A DNA stretch of 64,000 nt from Mesoplasma grammopterae ATCC 49580 (lineage in GTDB: Bacteria; Bacillota_I; Bacilli_A; Mycoplasmatales; Mycoplasmataceae), in contig NZ_KL370789.1 in assembly GCF_000701525.1 (NCBI RefSeq), forward strand, positions 1-64,000, given 5' to 3'. Shown piece after piece: positions 19,393-29,777 of this stretch. The notes under the pieces were generated by a model. That model was not told the DNA's origin, searched no databases, and was given only the letters and a program-made list of their open reading frames with translations. The translations under genes were made by a program, and so were the position numbers. Every line of letters begins with the position of its first letter. The stretch's first letter is position 1.

Positions 19393-20526
19393 ATGAACAA
19401 GAAATTCTTTTTAGTAATGGTGATAGTTCTTGGAGCTATTGTTGGTCTTTGATCATGAACTTTAGTTGCCCCAAATAACTCAATTAGTATTGGTGGTAGT
19501 GCCAGTGTTCAACCATTATTAAAGAAACTTACTGATAAATATAAAACTGAAGATGGTAAAAAATTTGTTTATTCAGCAACAGGTTCTGGTGCAGGTGTTA
19601 CGAATGTTAAAGAAGGGGTTTATGAAATAGGTTTTATTTCAAAAGACATTAGTGATAAAGATTTTGATCCATTGCCAATAAATGAAAACAAAACTTTATT
19701 TGAAAATTTAACAAATGAAAACATTAATGATAAACATTGATATTCAAATACTTTAGCAAGTACTCCAGGTATAGAAGAAACTTATCGCTCTATTGAATTT
19801 GCTCGAGATTCAATTGTTTTTGTCTATAATGATCAACGAACTGGTTTTGATAAATTTTTGGAACAATCAAATTTAAACTTTTCTTTTGAAGTTAGTGAAG
19901 AAGGAAACATTAAAAGTAATCTAACTAATAAAGAAGTTAATGCGAGTCATGAAATTCTTAAAGCAATTTATTCACCAAATTCACAAAATGATTTAATTAC
20001 ATGAAATGATTTAGCAGTAATGATTGCAACTTCATTTTCTGAAACACAAGAAATAAATAATAATGTTGCATTAGCAAATTCATTAGTTTCAAATAAAGTA
20101 AAAGTTACTCCATATTCTTCAACAAGCGGTTCAGGAACAAGAACTTCATTTAATAATTTAACAGGAATTAATCCTGGTAATGCAGTTAAAGAATATGGAG
20201 CGAATGGAACAATTTATAGTCAGATAGAAAAGTCTCCTGGATCAATTGGATTTGTTTCTATGCTATATGGTTCTGCAAATTCTTCAACAGTAAAATCAGT
20301 AAAAATTAATCAAGGAGACACAACTTGAAATCCTTCAAAAGATGATTCTGAAAAATTGTCTTCTTACCCTTTAACAAGACCTTTTATAGCTATATACAAA
20401 TATGATACAAACAATAAAGATTTAAATAGCATATTAGACTTTTTATTCTGAATGGCTGCAAGCCCAGAAGTTAAAAATTTATATTCATCTGTAGGTTTAA
20501 CACAATTAGTTCAACCAACTAAATAA
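19393..20526 (+). CDS. pstS: Phosphate-binding protein PstS, membrane anchored
   Basis: Captures phosphate outside the cell and hands it to the PstCA channel. The 377-residue product has an N-terminal hydrophobic helix (about 5-26) but no lipobox cysteine, so it is probably held by an uncleaved anchor rather than by lipid. Phosphate-site motifs are seen: ISIGGSASVQPLL near the start, TGSGAGV, and STSGSGTRTSF (about 243-253). The C-terminal part includes LTRPFIAIYKY. The length is normal. First gene of pstS-pstCA-pstB-phoU. The 31-base gap to the next gene suggests one transcript. Confidence 0.92.
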
Positions 20527-20557
20527 TAAAAACAAAATATAATGGAAAGGAGCAAAC

Positions 20558-22705
20558 ATGTTTCTAAATAAAAAAAGCGAAGATAACGGATTTAAACCAA
20601 AAATATTTAAACCAAAACAAAATTTTAATGCTAAATTTTTTAAATCATTAATTTATACATTAACTTTCACAGTTCTTGTTATATTATTTATTTTAGTTTT
20701 ATTTGTTATTTTGAAATCACTTCATGTTTTTGAAGAGCAAGGATTTTGAAGTTTCATAACAGGAACTAATTGAAAGCCTGGCAAAGATGGTGAAGGCCAG
20801 TATGGAATTGGTTTAATTATTATAATGACAATAGTTCTTTTAACTATTTCAATGTTATTTGCTATTCCATTAACAATATTTTCAACTCTATTTATTTCTG
20901 AGTACTTATCTGTTGGTATGCAAAAAAAAGTTCTTACTGTTATTAAATTATTAGCCAGTGTTCCATCTGTTGTATTTGGTCTTTTTGCAAGAGATCAAAT
21001 TGGTGCATTATTTCAATTAATGGGAGCGCCAAATAATGATAACTTAATGGTCGCTTCTATGACTATGACATTCATGGCTGCTCCAACAATGATTAGTTTA
21101 AGTTACAATGCAGTTCAATCAGTACCAGAAGGGTATAGACTTGGGAGTTTAGGACTTGGTATTTCAAAAGAACAAACAACATTTAAAATTATTAGAAAAT
21201 CAGCTTCAGCTAAAATTATCTCAGCGATAATATTAGGTATGGCAAGAGTTATTGGTGAAACTATGGCTATTATGATGATAGCTGGTAATTCAACTGGTGG
21301 TTTCATAACTAATAGCGGAATAAGTGGATTCTTATTCTCATCAATCAGAACATTAGCAGCTACTATTGGTCTTGAAATGACTGAAAATAGTGGTTCAACA
21401 CATCAATCAGCTTTATACGCAATTGGTTTAATTTTATTCTTACTAGTTTTCATCATAAACATTGTAATTTTATTCATGTCTAATGTTGATAATATTAAAT
21501 ACTCAAGAAGAATAAAAAGAGAAGAAAAATTGAATAGTAATTCTTCTAGAAAAATTAAAACACCAAAATATGTTTATGATAAAAAAATGTTAGGTATGAT
21601 GGTTCATAATAGAACAGAAAATAAATTTTTCAAAAAAACATATTCAGCTGTTATGTTATTTTTAATGTGAATATCAACAGCTATAATTATTTCTTTCACT
21701 TTCTGAATTTTAGGTGATGTTATTATTAAAGGTTTAATGGGATTATCAGATCCAATAGCATTTATTCATATGGATACAGAGAATAGAACTGGTGGAGGAA
21801 TCTTTGCTGCATTATTCACTACTATTTTATTAGTTGTGTGTACTTTAATTTTTGCAATTCCATTTGCTTTAGGCGCTGCAATTTATTTAAATGAGTATGC
21901 AAGACAAAGTTCTGTCTTAACAAAATCATTTAGATTTGCAATTAACTTATTGGCATCAACACCATCTATTGTTTTTGGTATATTTGGTTTATCAATATTT
22001 ATTGTTTTATTAGGCTTGCCTTTTAGTATATTGGCCGCAGGTTTAACTATGACTGTTGTTGTACTTCCAATGTTAATATCAAATTTTGAAGATGCATTAC
22101 AACAAGTTCCTCATCAATATCGTGAAGCTGGTTCAGCTTTAGGTTTAACAAAGATTCAAACTTTATTTAAAATAATATTACCTAATGCAATGGAAGGTAT
22201 TATTACTGGAATTATTTTAGCGATGGCTAAAATAATAGGAGAGTCAGCACCAATTTACTTAACACTAGGAACTGATATCCAAATGCCTACACAAGGTTTC
22301 TTATCACAAGGAACAACTTTAACAACAGGAATTTATATGATGGTTGCTGAAGGAATTCCTGGACATGGTCAAGGAACAATATACTTAATGGCATTAATTA
22401 CTATTATATTAATTATTGGATTAAACTTTACATCTGGTAGATTATCTTCATTACTTGTACAAAAATCAAAAGATTTAAAAGCTAAATCAAAAATTAAACG
22501 AAAAGAATTTAATGTAAAAACAAAAGCTAAAATTAAAAAAATGAAACCTTCACTCAAATTTAAATGAATGAAATTACAAAGTAAATTTAGAAAAGGTGAA
22601 ATTAAAATAACATTCTTTAAAGAAATGGCATCAAAAAATAAATTGTGAGTTAAACGAAAAAAAGAATATAGAAAATTAAAAAAAGGAGTTATAGATCATG
22701 AGTAA
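20558..22705 (+). CDS. pstCA: Fused PstC-PstA phosphate permease
   Basis: Membrane channel of the phosphate ABC importer. It is a single 715-residue open frame that holds both usual permease subunits. The N half (about 1-325) is PstC-like, with EAA-loop segment [18 protein letters not shown]. The C half (about 360-640) is PstA-like, with [18 protein letters not shown]. Each half has about six membrane helices. They are joined by a basic linker (about 310-345, [14 protein letters not shown]). A long lysine-rich cytoplasmic tail (about 635-715) follows. All in-frame TGA codons are tryptophan, so this is a true fusion and not a read-through artefact. Its end overlaps the pstB start by 8 bases. 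Confidence 0.92.
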
Positions 22706-23558
22706 TACACTTAAAAAAGATGAAACTTTTAAAGGTTTAGATTTAAATAAAAACCAAAAAGAAGAAAAACCTGCCAAACTTCCTGCTTTATCAAAAAGAG
22801 CAGATGTTATCAAAGTATCAGATTTTAACTTCTTTTATAAAGGTAAAAAGCAAGCGTTATTTGATATAAATATGGAAATTAAAGAAAACTCAATCACAAC
22901 TTTCATTGGACCTTCTGGTTGTGGAAAATCAACTTTATTAAGATCAATTAATAGAATGAATGATTTGATAAGCGGTTCTAGTGTTGAAGGTTCAATTGAA
23001 GTATTTAATGAAGAAATTTACAAACAAGGAACAGATGTTTCAAAATTGAGAACTGAAGTTGGGATGGTATTTCAAAAAGCTAACCCATTCCCTTTATCAA
23101 TTTATGAAAATGTTGTTTATGGGCCAAAAACTCAAGGAGTTAAAAGCAAAAAAATCTTAGATCAAATTTGTGAGGATTCTTTAAGAAAAGCAGCTCTTTG
23201 AGAAGAAGTTAAAGATAAACTTGAAACACCAGCTCTTGGTCTTTCAGGTGGACAACAACAAAGATTATGTATAGCTAGAGCAATTGCAATGCACCCAAAA
23301 ATATTACTAATGGATGAACCAACATCTGCACTAGATCCTATTGCTACTTTAAAAGTTGAAGAGTTAGTATTAGAACTTAAAAAAGAATATACTATTGTAA
23401 TGGTTACTCACTCATTACAACAAGCAACAAGAATTAGTGATATGACTGCATATTTCTTAAAAGGTGAATTAATAGAGTATAATACAACTAAGAAAATATT
23501 TATAAGTCCAAAAGACACAAGAACAGAAGATTATATTTCAGGAAGGTATGGTGATTAA
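22698..23558 (+). CDS. pstB: Phosphate import ATP-binding protein PstB
   Basis: ATPase that drives the PstCA permease. The 286-residue product has a family-atypical N-terminal extension of about 35 residues rich in lysine, Walker [10 protein letters not shown] (from 71), Q-loop [21 protein letters not shown], signature [14 protein letters not shown], Walker [14 protein letters not shown] and the H-loop VTHSLQQA. PstB-specific are the NPFP segment and the [10 protein letters not shown]-terminus. The start is set by AAAGGAGTT 8 bases upstream. phoU begins 2 bases after the stop. Confidence 0.96.
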
Positions 23559-23560
23559 TT

Positions 23561-24250
23561 ATGTCATTAAATAAAATTTTAGATAACGATATAAAACAAT
23601 TAAGAAACATGCTTGAGGATATGATTTCTGAAACAAAAGTTCAGTTTGCAGAAACATTTGAAATTATTACTAAAAATAATGTTGAGGGTGCAGCTTTAAT
23701 TGTCGAACATGACAAAATAATTAATGATAAACTGAATGAATTTACATCAACAGCTCTTTGAAAAATAGCTAAACAACAATTGGTTGCACGTGATTTAAGA
23801 CTTGCTGTTGGAGGTATATTACTTGCTAGAGAAATTGAAATTATTGCTGACTATTCTAAAAAACTATGTATATTTTTTTCAAAATTTAAACCTACAAAAA
23901 AATATACAACATCAATTGTCAACCTTTTCCAGCTTGTAATAGATATGTTAGATAGTTTTTCAGAATTATTTTCAAACTTTGATACTAATTTAGTTGTTAA
24001 AGTAATGAAACTCGAAGCTGAAATTAATAAAGAATTTGAAGAACTATATTCATATTTAGTAAAAGCACTTAAAAAAGCTGAAAATAATGAAGAGGTTTTA
24101 GAAATTTCTGAAGCAATGAAGCAAGCTAAAAATTTAGAAAGAGCTGGAGATCACTTATTAACAGTTCAAGAAATTGTTTCATTCATAAGAACAGGAAGAT
24201 TCGAAGAAACTTCAGAAATTTATGATAATTTAAAAACATTAATGGAATAA
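23561..24250 (+). CDS. phoU: Phosphate transport regulator PhoU
   Basis: Helical-bundle protein that represses Pst uptake and phosphate signalling when phosphate is sufficient. The 229-residue product has the two three-helix PhoU repeats. The metal-binding E/D motifs are seen as DLRLAVGGILLAREIEIIADYSK in the first repeat and AKNLERAGDHLLTVQEIV in the second. The length is normal. No PhoR/PhoB two-component genes lie in the window, so any signalling must go through Pst itself. Last gene of the pst operon, with a terminator following. Confidence 0.93.
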
Positions 24251-24253
24251 ATT

Positions 24254-24279
24254 AAATTCTGTATATTCAGAATTTTTTT
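24254..24279 (+). terminator. Terminator of the pst operon
   Basis: AAATTCTG (24254-24261) and CAGAATTT (24268-24275) pair with a 6-base loop, and a T-run follows. It starts 4 bases after the phoU stop. Confidence 0.8.
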
Positions 24280-24327
24280 ATTTATGATAATTTGATAAAA
24301 TAATAAATAGTAGACAGAAGGTATATC

Positions 24328-25431
24328 ATGGGTTTTTGAAATAAATTAAAAGATAAGATATCTGGTAATCAAACAGAAAAAAAAGTTAATGAAGACAAAG
24401 TTATTAAATCTGAAACTGTTATTGAAAATAAACAACCAACAGAAAAAGAAGTAGCCAAAAAGCAAAAACAAAAAGCTAAAAAAGAAAAAGCAGAAAAAGC
24501 CATTGCCAAATCAGCTTTAGATTTCTCAAAAGATATTAAAAAACTTTCTAAAAAATACAAAAAAATGGATGATGATTTTTTTGATGAACTTGAAGAAGTA
24601 TTAATTAAAACAGACATGGGAATGAAAATGGTTTTAAAAATTTCAAATAATATAAGAAGAAAAGTTAAAAATACTTCTGAAGCAAATGAATTTAGAGAAA
24701 TATTAGCAGAAGAAATTTATGATATTTATACTGATGGTTCTAAAAAAGTTGAAGAGCTAAATTTTGAAGATGAAAGATTAAATGTCTTTATGGTTATTGG
24801 TGTAAACGGAACTGGTAAAACAACTTCATTGTCAAAGATAGCTAATTACTATGCAGAACAAAATAAGAAAGTTCTTATTGCAGCAGCAGATACATTTAGA
24901 GCTGGTGCTATTGAGCAATTAGAAGAATGAGTTGATAAAAGACTTGATAATAAAGTTGATCTAGTAAAAGGTAAAAAACAAAATCAAGATCCAGCTAGTG
25001 TTGTGTTTGATGCACTTGAAAAAGCAAAAGCTGAAAATTATGACTTATTATTAATAGATACTGCTGGTAGACTGCAAAACAAAATAAACTTAATGAAAGA
25101 GTTAGAAAAAATGTATCAAATAGTTCATAAGTTTGATAAAAAAGCTCCTCATGAACTATTATTAGTAATTGATGCAACAACTGGGCAAAATGGTGTTATG
25201 CAGGCTCAAGAATTTAATGAAGTTGCAGATGTAACTGGAATTGTTTTAACAAAAATGGATGGAACAAGTAAAGGTGGTATTGCCTTATCAATTAAAGATC
25301 AATTAAATATACCAGTAAAATTAGTTGGTGTTGGAGAACAAGTTGATGACATTGAAAAATTTGATGTTGATCAATATGTTTATAGTTTAGTCGTTGGATT
25401 TATGGAAGATAAGGAAGAAGACGATGAGTAA
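24328..25431 (+). CDS. ftsY: Signal recognition particle receptor FtsY
   Basis: Membrane-associated GTPase that receives SRP-bound ribosomes. The 367-residue product has an N-terminal basic and acidic A region (about 1-85, lysine-rich and able to bind the membrane), the helical N domain, and the G domain with G1 GVNGTGKTTSL (from 158), DTFRAGAIEQL, DTAGRLQNK, and TKMDGTSKGG. Two in-frame TGA tryptophans occur. The start ATG has AGAAGG upstream and opens MGFWNKLKDKI. Its 3' end overlaps ylxM by 8 bases. Confidence 0.96.
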
Positions 25432-25750
25432 AATAACTTTAGAGAAAACTTTAGAATTATCTTCTTTATTTTATTTATACAAAAATATGTTAACTCAAAA
25501 ACAGATTGAATATTTTGAACTTTATTTTGAAGAAGATTTGAGTTTTCAAGAGATTGCAGATCAATTAGAAATATCAAAAGCAGCAGCTCATGATGCAATT
25601 AACAAAATTATTAAGTCTTTAAATGACTTAGAAGATAAATTGCAGTTAAATCACAAAAAAATATTAATGAATGAATTGCTAGAAGAAAATAAAAATTCAA
25701 AAAACGAAGAAGTTTTAAATTTAATTAAAAAAATAGAAGAGGTCATTTAA
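25424..25750 (+). CDS. ylxM: YlxM family helix-turn-helix protein
   Basis: UPF0122 protein that in Firmicutes is encoded with SRP genes and modulates SRP. The 108-residue product has a sigma-70 region 4-like helix-turn-helix: LTQKQIEYFELYFEEDLSFQEIADQLEISKAAAHDAINKI. The start at 25424 (MSKITLEK) is preferred over an in-frame upstream ATG at 25394, because AAGGAAG lies just before it and the overlap with ftsY is then only 8 bases. Its TAA overlaps the ymdB ATG as TAATG. ffh itself is not next door. Confidence 0.9.
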   Translation: MSKITLEKTLELSSLFYLYKNMLTQKQIEYFELYFEEDLSFQEIADQLEISKAAAHDAINKIIKSLNDLEDKLQLNHKKILMNELLEENKNSKNEEVLNLIKKIEEVI

Positions 25751-26514
25751 TGAAAGTACTAATGATAGGAGATGTCTTTGCCAAACCAGGAAGAGACGTT
25801 TTTAAACAAAACATTGAAAAATTAATAAATGACAATCAAATAGACTTTGTTGTTGTTAATGGTGAAAACACAACTCATGGTAAATCAATTTCAAAAGAAC
25901 ACTACAACTTTTATAAAGAGAATCATGTTGATGTTATAACAAGTGGAAATCATATTTTTAAAAATCCAGAAGTTTTAGATTACATTCAAAATACTCCTGA
26001 TCTTTTAAAACCAATGAACATGTATAAGACACCTGGAAATGGTTATGTAGTTCTTGAAAAAAATAATAAAAAAATTTGTGTTTTGAATTTAATGGGAAAT
26101 AATTTTATGGATCCTTCAAACAGTGTTTATGAAACTATGGAAGATTTCTTAGGTTTAAAAATAGCCTATGATATATTACTTGTTGATTTTCACGCTGAAA
26201 CAACAGCTGAAAAAATAGCTTTTGCTTTAAATTATGATGGTATCATAACAGGATTTGTTGGGACACATACACATGTTCAAACAGCAGACGAAAGAATACT
26301 TCCAAAAGGTACAGCATTTATTACAGACTTAGGCATGAGTGGGGTTATTGATTCTGTTATTGGTATAGAAGCAAGCGATGCTATTTATAAGCAAAAAACA
26401 GGTTTAGTTAAACGTTTTCAACCTGCTAAAGGTAAGGCAAAACTTAATGGAGTAATCATTGAAATTGATGAAAAATCTAACAAAGCTACAAACATTAAAA
26501 GAATAAGTATTTAA
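25750..26514 (+). CDS. ymdB: YmdB-type metallophosphoesterase
   Basis: Two-metal phosphodiesterase. B. subtilis YmdB hydrolyses 2',3'-cyclic nucleotides and affects RNA turnover and multicellular behaviour. The 254-residue product shows the family motifs MIGDVFAKPGRDVF (metal Asp at 8), NGENTTHG, SGNHIF, VDFHAETTAEK and GTHTHVQTADERI. The length is typical. It is translationally coupled to ylxM and ends in a terminator that overlaps its stop codon. Confidence 0.92.
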   Translation: MKVLMIGDVFAKPGRDVFKQNIEKLINDNQIDFVVVNGENTTHGKSISKEHYNFYKENHVDVITSGNHIFKNPEVLDYIQNTPDLLKPMNMYKTPGNGYVVLEKNNKKICVLNLMGNNFMDPSNSVYETMEDFLGLKIAYDILLVDFHAETTAEKIAFALNYDGIITGFVGTHTHVQTADERILPKGTAFITDLGMSGVIDSVIGIEASDAIYKQKTGLVKRFQPAKGKAKLNGVIIEIDEKSNKATNIKRISI

Positions 26515-26535
26515 AAGCAAATTATTTGCTTTTTT
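26514..26535 (+). terminator. Terminator of ftsY-ylxM-ymdB
   Basis: AAAGCAA (26514-26520) and TTGCTTT (26526-26532) pair around ATTAT, followed by T. The 5' arm begins at the last base of the ymdB stop codon. Confidence 0.75.
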
Positions 26536-26560
26536 GTTTCAGATTTTTAAACGGATTTAG

Positions 26561-26566
26561 TATAAT
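26561..26566 (+). promoter_or_regulatory. -10 box of metK
   Basis: TATAAT lies 33 bases before the metK start. The leader is far too short for a SAM riboswitch. A weak -35 (TTTCAG, 26537-26542) is 18 bases upstream. Confidence 0.5.
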
Positions 26567-26599
26567 TTATATTGATATCGCAGAAGGGAAAATGGAAAA

Positions 26600-27733
26600 A
26601 TGAGAAAATTATTTACTAGCGAAAGTGTTTCAGAAGGACATCCAGACAAAATATGTGATCAGATATCTGATGCGATATTGGATGAAGTTCTGAAACAAGA
26701 CCCAAACGCTAAGGTAGCCTGCGAAACATTCGCTACCACAAACTATTTATTAATCGGAGGGCAGATAACTACAACTGCTTCTGTTGATTATGAAAAAATT
26801 GCACGTGATGTATTAAGAAAAATAGGATACAACAACGATGCATATGGTATCAATGCTGACACTTGTAAGATTGATATTAGAGTTGAACAACAATCAGCTG
26901 ATATTGCTTTAGGAATCGATTTAGATACTGAAGTTATTGGAGCTGGTGATCAAGGAATTATGTTTGGATATGCAACAAATGAATCTAAAACATTCTTACC
27001 ATTAGCTATTACTATTTCACATGAATTAGTTTATTTAGCATCAAAGTTAAGAAAAGAAGGAAAATTCAAATGAGCAAGACCAGACATGAAGTCTCAAGTA
27101 ACAATTGATTATACTGATGAGTCAAATCCTAAGATTGATACAATCTTAATGTCAATTCAACATGATGATGAAATGATTGAAGAAGAATTTAAAAAATTCA
27201 TAAAATCTGAAATAATGGATGTTGTTGCAAAAGAATTTGAATTGAATACTGATTTTAAAGTTTTAATCAATCCAACAGGAAGATTTGTTATTGGTGGACC
27301 ACAAGGTGATACTGGATTAACAGGTAGAAAAATTATTGTTGATACTTATGGTGGATACTCACGTCATGGTGGTGGAGCCTTTTCAGGTAAAGATGCAACA
27401 AAAGTTGATAGAAGTGCTGCTTATATGGCTAGATATGCTGCTAAAAATTTAGTTGCATCAGGATTAGCTGATAAAATTGAAATTCAAGTTTCATATGCAA
27501 TTGGTAAACCAGAACCAGTTTCAATTTTTATTGAAACATTTGGAACAGAAAAAGTTAGCAAAGAAGTTATTGCAAAAGCATTGAATGAAAATTTTGATTT
27601 TTCAGTAAATGAAATCATTAAAAAATTAGATTTAAGAAAACCAACATTCTTAAAAACTGCAACTTATGGACACTTTGGAAAAGATGAATTTACATGAGAA
27701 CAATTGGATAAAGTTCAAACAATTAAAAAATAA
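26600..27733 (+). CDS. metK: S-adenosylmethionine synthetase
   Basis: Makes S-adenosylmethionine from methionine and ATP, needed by the several methyltransferases encoded in this window. The 377-residue product has FTSESVSEGHPDKICDQISDA at the N-terminus (ATP and metal binding), GAGDQGIMFGYA, NPTGRFVIGGPQGDTGLTGRKI, and GGGAFSGKDATKVDRSAAYMAR. The length matches the family. An out-of-frame ATG just upstream (26592) was discarded. It is transcribed alone. Confidence 0.97.
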
Positions 27734-27737
27734 AAAC

Positions 27738-27764
27738 AAATCACTTTTTAAAAGTGATTTTTTT
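27738..27764 (+). terminator. Terminator of metK
   Basis: AAATCACTT (27738-27746) and AAGTGATTT (27752-27760) form a perfect 9-bp stem, followed by a T-run. Confidence 0.85.
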
Positions 27765-27799
27765 GTTATAAAATAATAACTAATAAAAGGAGAGATTAT

Positions 27800-29698
27800 A
27801 TGACAAAAATTAGACCACAAGATAATTTCTATGATTCAGTAAATAAAGAATGAATAGATAATAATGAATTACCAGATGGATATGCATCATGAGGAAGTTT
27901 TGAAATGCTTCAAAAAAAATCAACAGACGATATTAAAGCAATTATTAATGAACTTGTTAATGCAACTAAATTAGATAGAGATAGCAAAATGATAGCTAAC
28001 CTTAGATCAAATTATTTAAATGATAAAGCAAGAAATGAACAAGGCATAAAACCTATTCAACCAATCTTAAACAAAATAAACGGGTTAACTGATAAAAAAG
28101 AAATGACAAGTTTATTTGTTGAATTATTCCAGGATTGAGGGATTTCTTTTTTCCACTCAAAAGGCGTAGATTCAGATTTTAAAGATAGCAATTTAAGAGC
28201 TTTAATGATTGATTCAATGGGTTTAGGAATGTCAGATAGAGATTTCTATGAAACAACTCACCCAAGACATGAAGAAATTAAAAATGCTTATAAAAATTAC
28301 ATTGAAAACTTAGTAAAACTTTCAGGTTTAAGATTAAACACAAAAGATATTTTTAATTTAATTTATAGTTTTGAAGAAAAAATATCAAAATCAATGTTTA
28401 AACAAGAAGAATTACGTGAACCTGAAAATATTTATAATGTAGTGACAATTAAAGAATTAAACGATATATGTCCAATTGTAAATTGAACAGAATATTTAAA
28501 TAAAACTGGTTATGACAAAGCATCAAAAATTATTTTAACTGAACCTAAATATTTTGAAAAATTAAATCAAATGATTGAAGAAATAAGTTTAGATGATTTA
28601 AAAGATATTATGTCATATAAAGTTACTAGTTCTTACTCAAGAATGTTAACAATTGATTTATATGAAAATGGCTTCAAGTATGGATCAGTATTTAGCGGTG
28701 TTAAAAAAATGAAACCGATTGAAGATAGAGTAGTTGAATTTGTTGATGGTACTCTTGGAGAATTAATTTCAAAAGAATATGTAAAACTTCATTTTTCTGA
28801 AGATGCTAAAAAAGATGTTTTAAAAATGGTTAATGATCTATTGAAAGTTTATGAAAATAGAATTAATACATTAGATTGAATGTCAGATGAAACAAAAACA
28901 AAAGCTATTGAAAAATTAAATTCATTCACTATTAAAATTGGTTATCCAGATAAATGAGAAGATCTTAGTGATGTTGAAATCCTTAGTTATGAAGAAGGCG
29001 GAAGTTTATTCGATAATATGCAAAGTTTAGCTAAACACTATATTAAAAAAGAATTAAAAGAAATTAATTTACCTGTTGATAAAACAAAATGATATATGGA
29101 TGCACAAACCGTAAATGCATATTACAATCCAACATCAAATGAAATCTGTTTCCCCGCTGGGATTTTACAAAAACCATTTTATGATGTAAATCAATCACAT
29201 GCTGCTAACCTTGGCGGAATTGGTGCTGTTATTGGACATGAAGTTAGTCATGGTTTTGATGATGAAGGAAGTAAATTTGATAAAGATGGTAACTTTGAAA
29301 ACTGATGAACTGAAACAGATAATAAACAATATAAACTAAGAACTCAAAAAGTTGTTGATCAATACAATGAATATCAAATAAATGGCTCAAACGTTAATGG
29401 AAAATTAACACTTGGTGAAAACATTGGTGATTTAAGTGGAGTTGCTGCTGCATTAGACATATGTAAGGCTCAAAGCCCTAATGATTTAAAAGATTTCTTT
29501 ACAAATTATGCATTAGTTTGAAGAAGAAAAGCAACTGATGAACAAAAAAACACAAGACTATTAGTTGACCCGCATTCACCTGAAGAATTCAGATGTAATG
29601 GTGTGTTAGTAAACATGAATGAATTCCATGAAGTTTATGAAACTAAACTTGGTGATGGAATGTATAAACCAGAAGAAGAAAGAATTAAAGTTTGATAA
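27800..29698 (+). CDS. pepO: M13 family zinc endopeptidase (PepO/neprilysin type)
   Basis: Zinc oligopeptidase of 632 residues with the full M13 layout. The helical N-terminal domain opens [15 protein letters not shown], and the catalytic C-terminal part has [18 protein letters not shown], the zinc site H480-E-V-S-H484, third ligand and partner in ENIGD (E540, D544), [14 protein letters not shown] and a short C-terminus ending RIKVW. No signal peptide or membrane anchor is seen, so it probably degrades peptides in the cytoplasm, like lactobacillal PepO. Many TGA tryptophans split it in standard-code reading. The start has AAAGGAGAG upstream. Single-gene unit. Confidence 0.94.
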
Positions 29699-29708
29699 TA
29701 AACTATTT

Positions 29709-29733
29709 AAACCATCTTAAAGATGGTTTTTTT
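29709..29733 (+). terminator. Terminator of pepO
   Basis: AAACCATCT (29709-29717) and AGATGGTTT (29721-29729) with a 3-base loop, followed by T-run. Confidence 0.85.
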
Positions 29734-29777
29734 CTTGTTTTAACTTATAATTTTATATAGAAGCAAGAGGTTTAATA

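Noticed and set aside
20558-22705. PstC and PstA joined only by a sequencing error
   Set aside because: The linker region shows no stop, start or ribosome site, and the whole stretch stays in one frame, so a real fusion is simpler.
26535-26599. SAM riboswitch upstream of metK
   Set aside because: Only about 33 bases separate the -10 box and the start codon, too short for any known SAM riboswitch, and no aptamer pattern was seen.
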